DNA from: Cucumis sativus
Taxonomy: Eukaryota; Streptophyta; Magnoliopsida; Cucurbitales; Cucurbitaceae
Direction: 5' to 3'
Length of the DNA: 64,000 nucleotides
Assembly (NCBI RefSeq): GCF_000004075.3
Contig: NC_026657.2
Span: 15,562,001-15,626,000, forward strand
Positions 1-11,535 of the stretch are shown piece by piece. A model generated the notes under the pieces. It was not told where the DNA came from. It searched no databases and saw only the letters and a list, made by a program, of their open reading frames with translations. Positions within the stretch are counted from its first letter, which is position 1. Every line of letters starts with the position of its first letter. The position numbers and the translations under genes were made by a program.

Positions 1-294
1 CTTCTTTTTTTTTTTTTTTTTGTTTCTTCGATTTCTCTCTTTTTTGCTTATTTGATTTCTTGTCGTCTCTTCCTTCTCCAACGTTTCAACCCACTCTGAC
101 AAGCGCTTATCATTTTTCTCAATATGAATCCCCCTTCGATCAATTGCCTCTGTCAAGGTTTCTTCAATTTCTGACCTTTTTGTTTTTTCCTTCTCCATCG
201 TTTCCATAAACAGCAACATCATTTGTTGAGTCCTCTCGTTTATTGCAATAATGCTTTCCATTGTTTCCCACATTGACGGCAGTTTCACTTCCAT
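1..294 (-). pseudogene. Start of an LTR-retrotransposon gag-like ORF, cut by the window edge
   Basis: An open frame of 98 codons begins with ATG at 294-292 on the minus strand and runs off the left edge without a stop. The peptide starts MEVKLPSMWETMES and becomes very charged (many E, K, R), ending in a lysine run read from the poly-T at 7-21. It lies about 40 bases downstream of a tRNA primer-binding-like site and an LTR (348-591), which is where gag begins in Ty3-type plant elements. The opening resembles the coiled, charged N-terminus of plant Ty3 gag proteins. Whether the full element is intact cannot be seen, because most of it lies outside the window. Confidence 0.55.
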
Positions 295-332
295 GGCTGA
301 CAACTTGATAATTCTTCCTCCAAGATCAACTA

Positions 333-344
333 GCCCCGATACCA
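333..344 (-). other. Primer-binding site for reverse transcription (tRNA-Met type, mutated)
   Basis: On the minus strand the bases read TGGTATCGGGGC, close to TGGTATCAGAGC, the common plant primer-binding site complementary to initiator tRNA-Met. It sits four bases beyond the LTR 3' end at 348, the expected position. The differences in the middle suggest an ageing element. Confidence 0.6.
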
Positions 345-347
345 ATT

Positions 348-591
348 TGATATAACACTGATATATTGTTTCTATTTTATTGACACCTTCAACAGAATTA
401 CAATATAAAAGCAGTAAAAGAACTCTTAACCCTCTACCCTTCCTCTCTTTCAAGGAATGTTGCAGCCCTAATTCTTCACCAAATTCTTCATACTCTTCTT
501 CCCTCCTCAACTACCTATTTATAACCAACTAACTACCAACAAATCTAATTACCCTTTTGCCCTTACCCTATACTAATCTAGGTATCTAACA
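348..591 (-). repeat. LTR of a minus-strand Ty3-like retrotransposon
   Basis: Read on the minus strand, a block of about 244 bases begins TGTTAGATACC and ends GTTATATCA (TG...CA). It holds a TATA-like TTATAAATAG near 514-523. The primer-binding-like site follows directly. Part of the block (minus strand from about 455 to 415, with TTTGGTGAAG and a CCTTGAAAGAGAGG-type stretch) resembles the LTR-like end of the plus-strand element at 3,564-3,890. The two therefore belong to related families but lie in opposite orientation. Confidence 0.65.
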
Positions 592-746
592 CCTTCCTCC
601 CTTCCTCCCTTCCTTCCTTCTTAACTCTCTTTTTTCTCTTCATCCTTCTCTTTCATCTTTTCCCCTATTTCTTCCCCTTCTCCTCTTTTTTCTTTTCTTT
701 GCCCAATCAATATCACCACAACAATTAGATTTATCATAAACATCAT
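592..746 (-). other. Purine-rich tract next to the LTR (polypyrimidine on the plus strand)
   Basis: On the minus strand this stretch is almost all A and G, ending in repeated GAAGG/GGAGG units exactly where the LTR starts with TGTTAG. That is how a polypurine tract primes the plus strand at a 3' LTR. One frame is open through much of it (charged K/E-rich) and ends in TAA shortly before the tract. It could instead be a simple low-complexity flank. No gene is seen. Confidence 0.4.
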
Positions 747-1223
747 ACTAGGGTTTGAACAATTGGAGTTTCACAAATAGGGTTTGAACAAAATTTGGGC
801 ATTTCAATATGCCAACTACCCAAATTCGATTTTTTTTTAAAAAAACCCATGAAACATAATTATAAAAGAGAATCGTTGAAATCGTCGAAATCGAACTCAG
901 ATCCACGTGAACGGAAGAAGGAGGATTGAAGATTGGGCGAACGATTTGGTGAAGACTTTTCTTCCTCTTTTTCCAAACCGACGTGAACAGAAGAATGAAG
1001 ACGGAACGAATAGCGAACGACGTAGATGGAGCTGGAAATTGAACAGTGTAGATGGAGGTGGAAATCGAAATATCATACGAAATCAATTTTAACCTATTTG
1101 ACACTTGAACCGACCCGACCCAGTTCAATTCGGTTCGGTTCGATAATGTTAGTGTTGAAGCCCAATCCAACCCAAATCTAACCAAATTGATTCGGTTCTT
1201 CGGTTCGGGTTTTTTCACCCCTA
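747..1223. mobile_element. Possible hAT-like non-autonomous element or its right end
   Basis: The right edge reads CCGAAC/GGTTCGG-rich sequence ending in TTTTTTCACCCCTA at 1,210-1,223. The CACCCCTA end is typical of plant hAT elements, whose other end would be TAGGGGTG. The left edge is less clear: a partial TAGGGTTTGAACA match occurs at 749. The expected 8-base target duplications do not match (GTATATAG after the right end, CATCATAC before 749). Only the right terminus is therefore reasonably supported. Confidence 0.35.
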
Positions 1224-2211
1224 GTATATAGTAGAGGCCTCGAGGAACATTTACAACAGTTAGAACTGGTGTTGGAAATAGTTAGGAAAAATGAACTATA
1301 TGCAAACTTGGGGAGGTGTAGCTTTGCCAAAGCACGAGTGAGATATTTGGGACGCATTATTTTCAAAAAGGGAGTGGAAGTTGGTCAAGAGAAAATAAGG
1401 GTCATTAACTCCAACCAATGTTTGTGAAGTTTAAGGGTTTTTTAGATTGACAAAGTATTGCAGGAGGTTTGTCCAGAGTTATGGGAGCATTGTTGGACCC
1501 TTAACTTAGTAACTGAAGGTTGGTGCATACAAATAGACTGAAGAAAAAAAATGCATCCTTTGAGAATTTGAAGATGTCAATGATGACATTGCTGGTTCTA
1601 GCCATGTCTGATTTCAACCTACCCTTGGAAATAAAGACTTACACTTCTAGGTATGGAGTGGGGGCAGTGTTAAAACAGGCTAAAAAACCAATAGCTTACT
1701 TCAGTAGAACTTTGTAATATAAGGGACAGGGCAAGATCAGTTTACGAGAGGGAGTTGATAGTTGTAATGTTTACAGTACAAAGATGGCAATCATATCTTT
1801 TAGGGAGGAAGTTTATAGTGAAGACAAATTAAAGATCCCTGAAATTTTTACTTGAGCAAAGAGTTATACAGTCACAATATCATAAATGGATAGCCAAATT
1901 ATTGTGGTATTCATTTGAGGTGGTATATAAACCAGAGTTAGAAAACAAGGTAGCTAATGCATTATCTAAAGTTCCACCTACAATCCATTTAAATCATATC
2001 TCAACACCAGCACCGATAGATTTGTCTATTATTTAGAAGGAAGTGGAGAATTATCAAAAGTTGAAAGAAATTACAAGCAAGATTGAACAACAGTCAGAAA
2101 TTCCAAATTTCATAGTACAACAAGGAATTCTGTAACTTAAAGGCAGGTAAGTGATTTCAAAAACCTCCTCTTTATTGCCTACAATTTTGTATACGTATCA
2201 ATACTTGATCG

Positions 2212-2625
2212 ATGTTTGGAGGACATTCTGTTTTTCTGAGAACGTACAAAAGAATCACGAGGAATTTATATTGGGATGGTATGAAAAGTGATATAAAAAA
2301 ATATTGTGATGAATGTTTCATCTGTCAAAGAAACAAAACGTTGGCTCTGTCTTCAGCAGGTTTGTTAATGCCACTAGAAATTCTTGATGCAATTTGGAAT
2401 GGCATCTCTATTGACTTCATAGATGGATTACCTAAAGCAGAAGGGAATGAAGTAATCTTTGTAGTCTTGGACCGATTGAGTAAGTATGCTCATTTCTGGG
2501 CTCTCAAACATCCTTATACATCAAAATCAGTAGCTGAGGTATTTGTGAAGAAAGTGGTAAGGCTATATGGGTATCCAAGATCAATTGTTTCGGATCGGGA
2601 TAGAGTTTTTGTCAGTAATTTCTGA
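2212..2625 (+). pseudogene. Integrase fragment of the Ty3 element
   Basis: This is an open stretch of 137 codons with the C-x2-C half of the integrase zinc finger (CDECFICQRN) and the start of the catalytic core (ISIDFIDGLPK; later IVSDRDRVF). It is ended by TGA, and homologous sequence continues in broken frames downstream. It is a relic domain and cannot give a complete integrase. Confidence 0.8.
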
Positions 2626-3240
2626 AATGAGATGTCAAATTGGTAGACACTAAACTACATAGAAGTTTAGCATACCCTCTGCAATCAGATGGTCAGACCA
2701 AAGTAGTTAACAAATGGGTGGAAGTCTAACTTAGATGTTTTTGTGAGGAGAGGTCGAAGGAGTGGATCAATTGGTTACATTGGACAGAGTACTAGTACAA
2801 TACAACTTACCACAATTCAATTGGAGTGACTCCTTTCTAATCAGTTTATGGAAGACTACCTCCATCGCTAATTCATTATGAAGATATGGAGACCTCAAAT
2901 TCTACTTTAGATCAGCAGCTAAAAGACATAAACATTGCTTTGAGTGCTTTGAAGGAGCACCTTAGAATGCGTAGGAGAAAATGAAAAAATATGCTGACTT
3001 GAAGAGGAGATCAGTAGAGTTTCAAATTGGAGATATGATTTTCTTAAAAATAAAGCCATATAGACAAATTTCCTTGAGAAAGATACGAAATGAGAAGCTC
3101 TCCCCTAAGTATTCGACCCATATAAAATTCTGGAGAAGATCGAATCATTGGCTTACAAACTGAAACTACTAAGCACGGCTGCAGTACACCCTGTTTTCCA
3201 TGTTTCATAGCTGAAAAAGGCTTTAGGAGATCACGCTCAA

Positions 3241-3581
3241 GTGCACCAGGTTGTACCATATATAAATGAAAACCACGAATGGTTAACTCAACTAGAAGAA
3301 GTATATAGTTATCGAAAGAGTCCAGCCACAAAGCAACGAGAGATATTAATCAATTGGAAAAGGTTACCTCCATACGAAGCCACATGGGAAGATTGCAATG
3401 ATTTTAAACAACAATTCCATGACTTCCATCATGAGGACAAGGTGGATTTGGAGGAGGAGAGTAGAGTTAGACCATCATTGCTTTTTAAATATGGTAGAAG
3501 AAATAAAAATAAGGTGGCACATGAAAATGAGGAAAGAAATAAGGAAGAAGGGGGCTACTCAGGTGGGACCAACAGTTAGTT
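3241..3581 (+). pseudogene. Chromodomain-bearing C-terminus of the Ty3 polyprotein
   Basis: This open frame contains an aromatic-rich chromodomain-like core (ILINWKRLP followed by ATWED) near codons 38-53, then a charged tail. Chromodomains at this position guide insertion to heterochromatin in plant Ty3 elements. A purine-rich tract at 3,541-3,554 follows it and precedes the LTR, as expected for the 3' end of pol. Confidence 0.75.
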
Positions 3582-3890
3582 AGGAGAAGATAAAAGCCGA
3601 CAAAGAAAGGGAGAGAGGTATAAAGATTTTGGTGAAGGCAGAAGGCTGCATTACTCCTTGAGAGAGAGGAGAAGCAGAGAGTCGGGTTCTTGAGTTCTTT
3701 GATACATTGATTGTCTTTATCTGATAATTAGTTGTTCTTTACATTTCTATTATCAGCATTTTCATTGTTCATTGTTGGTTGTTATTGAGAGTTCGTAATT
3801 GAAATTTATTATGTATTGAATCTCGATAGCTTCATATTGTAATTTCATTGAGGTATCAATAAACATAGACACTATATAAGTGTTCTATCA
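3564..3890 (+). repeat. 3' LTR of the plus-strand Ty3 element (approximate)
   Basis: The block starts about ten bases after a polypurine tract (AAGGAAGAAGGGGG at 3,541) and ends GTGTTCTATCA at 3,890, parallel to the GTGTTATATCA end of the LTR at 348-591. Shared internal words with that LTR (TTTGGTGAAG, CTCCTTGAGAGAGAGG-like) support the call. The left boundary is uncertain by tens of bases. Confidence 0.55.
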
Positions 3891-4549
3891 GAATCAAATG
3901 TCTGTCTTTTGCACAAGATTTTCTTAACCAAAAAGGGACTTCATGGCCCTCATTTCAAGCAATATATGATAATCCATGTGAAGAAACTGGAAGAAAAGAG
4001 CTTCTGAACTTCCATTTATTTGAAAACCAACCTGGAAAGTAAGTATATGAAGTGAAATAGCAACTAATGTACAGGCAGTATACCAGCTGTGTTTAAGAGA
4101 TTCAAACCAGATAGTTGTGTGCCTGCTTCATTTTCCTGTTACTATATAATGCCTATTTCATCTTTCAATTGTTATATTGAAAATGAAAATAATCACCAAT
4201 GATCCACGTTTTGCCATTAAGACGGTGCTGGTCATAATCTAAGCCATTCCGACCTAGCTTTCCCATCAAGACAACACAAAGAAGTAAAGCCTTCAAGCTT
4301 TAGATCTTGTATGGGAAGTGGTTAGATTGTCTGAAGACATTTTTACTTCTGATAGAAAATTAAAAATCAAAGATCGACGGTTTACAATTCAAATCATAAG
4401 GGAAAGAAGAATTTTCCATTCTCATGAGGGTATGTAAAGTTTGACTAAACTAGCTAGGATGTGATACATTGTATGACTACTCAATTACACTTTACAGGTG
4501 AAAAGTATGGAAGAAGAACTTGATTATACAACAGTGGGAGACATCAACT
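3891..4549. other. Flank between the retroelement and PPH1, including the likely PPH1 3' UTR
   Basis: No open reading frame with coding character was seen on either strand. The part nearest 4,550 should hold the 3' untranslated region of the minus-strand phosphatase gene. The rest looks like single-copy intergenic sequence. Confidence 0.5.
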
Positions 4550-7500
4550 TTAAAGAGAGAAACTAGAGGATGCCCACCAAATACCTAAAGAAACGAGTCC
4601 CATCGTAGCCAAAGCTTGAGCCAGTTCAAATATGACATTGTCTTGCTGAAGGGGCAAATTTTGCCAATCTGTCCGCCTGCATTGCCACTTAGTTTAGATC
4701 ATTTTTGCAGATTTAAGCAAATCTCACCCTTAATATCAGTTAGCTTCTCAGAAGAATGTTTATTGATTACATGCATTTGGAAAGAAGCAAAGCCATTTTA
4801 ACTTTGCTCTTCTAATGCCTACTAATATATCTCAACACTCTTTGTCCCCTCATATAAAATAAGCATATTATAACAGAAACTCACCCTAAATCAGCCATGA
4901 TAATGCTGACATTGTCTTGTGACCCTTTGTCCTGCATAATACAAAAACAATATGTTCTTTAATATCTAAGCAAATCCTTCTAATTGAAAGCTATAAAAAA
5001 AATCAAATGGTATGAGTTAAGTACCAAGGCTGCTTGGGCGAGGGCTTCACAAGCTAGCTGAAAACCAAAGTACTGAGAAGTTAGAAGTTGAACCACAAGC
5101 AACGGATGAGGTAATTGATAGATGGTGCAATAAAAAAATAGTGAGTAAAAGAATAAAGGTAATTAACAATTTAACATGATGTACACCTGAACGTCGCCAT
5201 GCTGTCTAAGTTCATTCCGAACAAACATAACCGCATCAGAGCTGAAATAATACCCAAAATGGCAGTTATTTTGTCTGCCTAGATTGAAGTTGATGACAAT
5301 CTGATAAATTAACTTCTGAACATAATGGTTAGATCCTAGAAACAACTTAGGGACTAATATGAGTCCCAACGGACCTATTCATGTAATCCCATAGGCCATC
5401 CGATGCCATCAGTACAAACTCGGCATTTGATCCGAGTGTGACTTGGAAAATTTCTGGTGATGCAGTAACCAAATCTCCATTGAACTGTACACTGATGAGT
5501 TAAAAGTATTAAGGGTCAAATGCCTTGAAAAGTCAATTAGTATTTGGAATAAACAAGCAATCTAACTAAAAATATAGTAATCCAGTAATTAGCAATCCAT
5601 GACTAATAAAACAAGCCAAACACTAAACAATAAGCATCGAAAAATTAAATAAAGATGATAGAAATGAGGAATCATAAAAGCATACCTACCGAGAAATAAA
5701 TTTTTCTGACCATCTTCCTTCTTCAACTCCTTTCTGTAGCATCCTTTTACGTAGAATGAACCATCAGGAAAGGCATATGAGACTCAGTATAAGTATATCG
5801 TTATTGGCTCAACAGAAAGAAATATTTTAGAGCTGGAGAATATTAGAAGAGAGTAAAAGGACTAAACTCGCTTTTCTTTGTCTTGAATCGTATGTCACCA
5901 AATGCACGTGATACAGAGATGTCCCCACAGATTCTCCCATTAACAATCTAAAGACACCAGAAGCTGTATGAGCATCTAAATTGTAATGCTTCAAAGGAAT
6001 AATCGGGGCTTGTGAAAAATAAAGTTGACAATCTTCATTTCAACATGTCATAATAACCGAGTAACTTAGGCATATGCTACATTTCCTATTTCAACAACAA
6101 TGAGCTTAAACATCAAAAATCAGATAAAACTCTTCTTTTTTTTTTTTTTTTGACAAACATGTGTGATGGGGGAATTGAACTTTTGCTTCCTAAGACGATA
6201 GTAGTACTATGTCGATTGAGCTACGCTTATTTAATCAGATAAAACACTAAATTACAACAAAGAAAGCATAAACAGAAACTTGTCTAATAATATTAATTAC
6301 TTTCTTTCTCTAACTCTTTTTCTCTTAAATGTTATTCGGGCAAAGTTGCTCTCATAAGACATGCGGCCAATTTCAAGAGAAACACACACCCATCCACCTG
6401 CTTCTCTAATTCTTCTAATCTCTTGCAGTGATGTGCTGTTATTTCCATAAGGCCGATGAGAACTAGTCAACACCTGTGCTCCTCCAGAACGAGATAACAC
6501 CTGCCATCAACAAACCAATTATGAACTAAGAAGATCTTTGATGTCCCAGAGTGTGTTTCTTGTTCTATTTTCTAGGCATTTTTCTTCAAAAACATATTTA
6601 CATCTCTTTAAAATGAAAATCAGGACTTTATTGAGAAAAAAGTGAAAAATTTTCATGGACATAGAAGAACTAGAAGCGCAAAAAGGGAGCCAACTACAAG
6701 AATGGGCTCTAGTAAAGTAAAATGAGACCTATAGAATAATTGCACAAAAACCGTAGGAAGACAAAGAGAAATAGAGAATTTAACTAGGAAGACAAACCGT
6801 AGGAAGACCAAATACCGTACGAAAAGATTTGAATTTTCACAAACAAATAACAAATGACAATGCTTAAAACGGGTTGTCACTTACAACACAAGAGTCACCA
6901 AGATGTGAAATGAACAGCACATCATTTCGAATGAATGCAACGGTTGCAGTGGCACCAGATTCATCTTCCTCCCCAGCTGCCTCAAGCCTTTAAAAAGTCG
7001 AATAAATTTGTGCCAAATAAAAGAACTAGAATTGTATTGAGAGATATAACCAAACCAATCCTAAAACTAAAACTGGGCTTTCCACTTACAATAGGAGTAG
7101 TCTCTTATCAGTATCATCAAAAGCCTTCTCTAAAGCCGCTTTTATCACTTCAAAATCCCCTCCATTCAATAGTTGGCCGCCCTGCAAGGCTGCCACGCAG
7201 TCTTTGTACAGCTCCTCCCTGTTAGCATATTATTTACACCAATACAATTGTCAAAGCCATTATTTCTATTAAAACCCCAAAATGAGAACACTGAAAACAT
7301 CCATATTGTTGGAATGCCATGAATTAGTTATTGGGTGTTTCCATTGATTTTAGAAAGTGCTCTATATATAAACACTCGAACTCTAGAGGTGCCTTCATCT
7401 CATATTCTTTTTTAATAATAAAATTCCACCTATGAACATACCTAACTTACTGTTAGTAAACTAAGTAAATCAATGTGTCAATTTATCTACTTTTACGTTT

Positions 7501-8093
7501 TTCTGATCGTAGATTTCATAACCTATAATATAACATAAACCCATCTTAACACATTCTTTACGTAATCTACTTTTTTTTGTGTCATGATGATTAATGATTA
7601 TGCTTTACTACTGCTAAATATCAAAATTAATGGTAGATTAAGGATATTGTTAGACCCTCAATTCCACTGTTGATACATTCACAAGTCAAATTGAACTAGC
7701 TTCTTCTACCTATACCGCAGTGGAAGCACCTAAAGGTAAAATCCCTTGAAGATTTCACCAGAAGTTGCCCTGTTATTATCCCCACCTTAGGAACTTGACA
7801 GAGGAATAGCCACCATGGCCATCGAACACTGCAGCAAACAAGAAGTCATTGAAACCATCAGACCGCACAACAGCATCGTCTTCCATTTCCTCCCGCAAGC
7901 CTTGAAAAGTAGTGGAACCCCATCTTATTCCCGCAGCATCTGTTAAAGAAGATGGAGCATCAATAGCTATGGCAGAGCAGCATCTGGAATTTTTTCTGAG
8001 AGTGAGCTTAGTTGCTTTGGTGGGTTTGGAGGCGGAGACATGGTGAAGCTTAGTTAGCCGGAATCTATGCAATCGAGGACTCAGCAAAGCCAT
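4550..8093 (-). CDS. PPH1: Thylakoid protein phosphatase 2C, PPH1/TAP38 type
   Basis: Eleven exons read in one frame: 7786-8093, 7090-7218, 6885-6987, 6390-6500, 5868-5947, 5690-5743, 5375-5491, 5187-5241, 5025-5057, 4885-4931 and 4550-4676. They give 387 residues, against about 388 for Arabidopsis TAP38/PPH1. The N-terminus ([12 protein letters not shown]...[13 protein letters not shown]) is basic and Ser/Thr-rich, like a chloroplast transit peptide. PP2C hallmarks are present: EEMED near 68-72, DGHGG at 91-95, ASDGLWD near 291-297 and DNVSII near 336-341. The tail ([17 protein letters not shown]) is a single predicted membrane helix, as in TAP38. The known role of the family is to dephosphorylate the LHCII antenna in stroma-exposed thylakoids, reversing state transitions driven by STN7. 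All introns are GT-AG. Intron 4 (5948-6389) carries a SINE-like insertion. Family identity is firm; plastid location is inferred from homology. Confidence 0.93.
6130..6232 (-). mobile_element. tRNA-derived SINE inside an intron of PPH1
   Basis: On the minus strand a tRNA-like head reads GCGTAGCTCAATCGACATAG (an A box fitting TRGYNNARNNG). About 35 bases later comes AGTTCAATTCC (B-box-like, GGTTCRANTCC), then a short body ending in an A-run (the T-run at 6,135-6,151 on the plus strand). Split A and B boxes plus a 3' poly-A are the marks of a SINE. The whole copy is about 100 bases, so it is a very short SINE or a truncated one. It lies in the intron between the exons at 5868-5947 and 6390-6500, in the same orientation as the gene. 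Confidence 0.6.
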
Positions 8094-9495
8094 TTTGCTG
8101 AATCGGGAAATCGAACACTTTTGGAGAAACTCAGAGATTGAGATATAGTAAAAGAAATTGAGTTAAAGAAGGGAAAGATAAGAGAAGGAAGGAAGGCCTC
8201 TAATTGGGTTAAGGGATCAGATTAAGATTCCATATTTGAAGGTAGTTTTTAATCTTCCAAGTGTCCACAGCAGAGACGAGAGGATTCACGTACACCATAG
8301 GCATATGCCATACCATCGCTAAGTGGGGTCCGACACCAAAACCTCTGTCTCATCTCCAAAGTTTTCATTATCTTTTTTCTCTTCCCTCGTTTTTCTACTC
8401 TTTGCTTCATTCATTGCCAGAGTTAGGTAAGACCTAAAGCTCGTGGGCGGGTCCGAGTCCAAGAAAAATTGGAAGGTGGTGTGAAAAAATATAGTGTCTC
8501 AAACAGAAAAAAGTCGGTTATAAGAGTTTTTGATTGAACAAATGAGTTAGTAAGAAGAAATATCCAAGTTGTGATTGGTTTGATGCTTTGCAACCTCGAG
8601 CTTCAAAAACTATCATGACATTACTAGAGTTACGTGTAACGAAACACATGGCTCTTAAAGAAAATACATTATAATCCACATATAAAGGAAAAAGTTCGTC
8701 AACCTCAAAAGCAAAAATATGTAATCTCTACAAAGATTCATGACCTTGCTTTTGTGTGTTTAACTTAATTATATATTTCATGTACCCACTTAAGTATCAA
8801 TGTGGTAGGCTCAACACTAAATTGATGTTAGAAACGTTTATGAACATCCAAGGTCATATTATGAAAATAACTTTGTTATCACCAATTTTCTAAAAGTTAT
8901 AAAAGAACACAATACAGATTAAAAATATGAAAGAAAATTGTGATCTGTGAGACTCTCTCCCTCACTAATTTTTCTTAGATACATCTTATGTACATTTCAA
9001 TTTCCTTTTAAACAACATACAAATATTTGAGACATCATAGTCTCTGATTATTTATGTGTTGACATGCCTTAAACTTTGACTAAATGAATAGTTGATTCTC
9101 AATTAGTCAAGTTGTGTGAACTATTTAGTATGGTATAGTAAGAAAGAACACCATTAAAAATATCATTATATAATATATTATTTATCTTCATAGGCCCTTT
9201 TAAATGCTTTATACCATGGAAAACAACAAATGGAGTTCATAAAAGAAACTTTCTAATGGTTTCATTAGTTGGTCGATAACAATCTTCCCTCCTATTGGGA
9301 ATGTTGGATGAAACATAACGAATAGAAAAGTAGGAGTTTAAAGAGGTAATATTTGGTTAGAGAAAAAACTCGTGAGGATGAGGCAAGCACAATTCTTAAT
9401 CAGAAGAGACGTAGGCACTAGCTAACATTTGAAAACTGGAAAAATCAGATTAATGCATTGACAGTTTGTATAAGAAAATGGATTTTGTAATCAGG
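8094..9495. other. Intergenic: PPH1 promoter side and pTAC7 3' flank
   Basis: This is 1.4 kb of AT-rich sequence with no coding stretch recognised. The 8,094-8,300 part should hold the PPH1 5' UTR and core promoter. The 9,430-9,495 part should hold the pTAC7 3' UTR. Confidence 0.5.
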
Positions 9496-11535
9496 TTAAG
9501 TAAATTCTTGTTTCAGATAATGAGGTCCGGGTTTAAATGGGTCATCTTCTGCATAAGCATCTGGCCGATAAAACCCTGCATCGTTCACTCGGTTGCTAAG
9601 AACATGAAGGATGGCTTTCTTGGTACCCCCATATTCATCGCGGTTGCTCTCAACATATTCCTTAGCCTCAGCTGCAACCTCATTCACAAAATCAAAGCGA
9701 TTGTCCTCTGATAATAATAGTCTTTCAATGTCCATTGTTATGAGCTTCCCCTGTTCCTTTACCCTCCTTACCTGTTCTTCAAGGAATGGGATTCGATCCA
9801 TTTTGTAGATTGACATGTCATCCTTCTTTGTCTGAATAAGGAATGAAATTAGAAGTTTCAATGTCAACAACAACATAGCGAACTCTTACAAAATAACGAT
9901 ACATAATCTTAACTAATTCTCCCCAAAGTCGTTCTATATCAAAAAAGATTCCATTCTTCAATTTTGGAAGAAAAATTTTGATCTGCCAGAAAGTGGCCTA
10001 TAATCCCAAACGATCTCAGACGTCTATTTGTTTCAAGAAACTCCCAATATTTAAACCTTTCCATCTAAATTATATTGCATAGTTCGCATCCTTACAATAG
10101 CAAGTAGTAAGATTCACAAATGTCTGGTTGAAGGTGATCAATCATCTCAATGTTTCCTTTATTCCACCTAATCCTACACTAAGTGCGCATTCCATATCAT
10201 TATTTTTCTTAGAAGTATCAGAGCCGATTCACACATCTTGCCTGATTTCATCTAGACAACTGCCTGATCTAATATGTTACTAAGAAACTTGTAGGATTTG
10301 AATACTACCATGAACCCAGAACCCCACATCCCCTAGTGTTTTTTTACTATCTGTGGTGCTTGCATCCTAATGTCAGGACCAAAGAGACAAGAATTTCCTA
10401 CTCGGGAATCACCCCGTGACACCTAATTATCAGTAACCACCAAAGTTTGATCGATTGGAAAGAAGAATCATAAATGACACACCCCCATTTAGATAGTTAT
10501 CCATGAAAAACGATGGGGTTGCATTGATAAAAAAAGATGCTATAACAAGCAATAACATCTCCAATAACCGTCACAAAAGGACCAAATAACCTTTTTCCAA
10601 AGTTTACACATCTCTGTTGTAAACTGTAGTTCACATACAACACTGATAGCAAAGAAACACTAACCACAAGGAGGCATGAACAAAACTCTCTCTCTTAATA
10701 GAAGAAACCATATATTAAGGAAAAATAAATATAAAAAGATAACAACCAAGAGGCCATTATAGAGGAAAGTTACCAACTGAAATACAACCAATATAGGTTA
10801 ATCAAAGAAATGGTATGTTATCATAAAAAGATTATGTAATGCACTCCAACAAGAGGCAGGAGCATGCTTGTACTCACAAGAGCCACCGAAAGAAAGAGAG
10901 AAATTCCTACTCCCAATGCTTCAGGCAGTTGTAATACAAGAATTATTACTACCAAAACCAAGTTCCTTTCACAGTTTCACTCTTTGTTTCATTTAATAAA
11001 ATTTAGGTCGAATTAGCCCGACATTGCAAGACTCTAGTTTCACAAAGCCGCGAAATGGGAAACAAATTAAACAAAGGATAAGAGGGTAGAGGAGAAGTTA
11101 AGAGAAAGAATAAAACAGATTCACCATACCAATTTTCTTCGTCGCCACACTCGCCGACCACTAACTTCACCACTTTTCTGTTTTCTAGCGACCAACTGAA
11201 AACATAAACAAGAAAAACACGAAGAATGAGAGGCAAAAGAGAAGATAAGTAAGTTGGGGTTGTTGAGACAATCAATGAAATGTAAACCTGAAACGGGGGA
11301 CGAAAGTTCAAGGCAGGAGAAATTCGGGGATTCGCCTCAATCCTGAGCGGCAATGACTGAAAGAAAACCCAAACATAAGCACGAGTGAACGAATTTTGAA
11401 AGAGAAAGTAAAGAACAAAAGAAGGGATCGAACAGAATATCCATATGAAAGTTTGAGATACCAAAGGACGAAGAAAGAAAGAGGGAGAGTGATTACAGGG
11501 GAAGCAAAGGAGAGTGTTGAGATTGGAGTAGCCAT
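9496..11535 (-). CDS. PTAC7: Plastid transcriptionally active chromosome protein 7 (pTAC7)
   Basis: Four exons: 11462-11535, 11288-11342, 11130-11195 and 9496-9831, giving 176 residues. Arabidopsis pTAC7 is about 160. The start MATPISTLSFASP begins a hydrophobic, Ser/Thr-rich leader suited to a chloroplast transit peptide. The middle exon ends in the basic run GRRVWRRRKL, and the last exon carries the conserved core KKDDMSIYKMDRIPFLEEQ, DIERLLLSEDNRFDFVNEVA and NRDEYGGTKKAILHVLSNRV. pTAC7 is an essential accessory subunit of the plastid-encoded RNA polymerase in chloroplast nucleoids. Exon 2 uses the second of two AG sites 14 bases apart, because the first would shift the frame into a TGA. 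The 1.3-kb third intron (9832-11129) has no recognisable content. Confidence 0.9.

Larger units (their letters stand above)
1224..3890 (+). mobile_element. Degenerate Ty3-type chromodomain retrotransposon (pol 3' half plus LTR)
   Basis: Fragments of one polyprotein occur in order on the plus strand. The end of reverse transcriptase is near 1,235-1,430 (residues YLGRIIF). RNase H lies at about 1,520-1,990, with YFSRTL and SKYAHF-like neighbours. The integrase zinc-binding region is near 2,250-2,340 (CDECFICQRNK). The integrase core is at 2,395-2,624 (DFIDGLPK, VSDRDRVF). A chromodomain-like C-terminus lies at about 3,285-3,440 (LINWKRLPPYEATWED). Stops and frame changes occur throughout, for example at 1,717, 2,034 and 2,624, so it is inactive. 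Gag, protease and most of reverse transcriptase are missing upstream. The C-terminal chromodomain places it among the plant Tekay/Reina-like clades of Ty3 elements. Confidence 0.85.

Noticed and set aside
748-1218. 156-codon minus-strand ORF
   Set aside because: Lies across hAT-like sequence; composition follows the repeat and no protein family is recognised.
6150-6232. A true tRNA gene
   Set aside because: Box-like words are present but the cloverleaf does not close and an A tail follows, so a SINE fits better.
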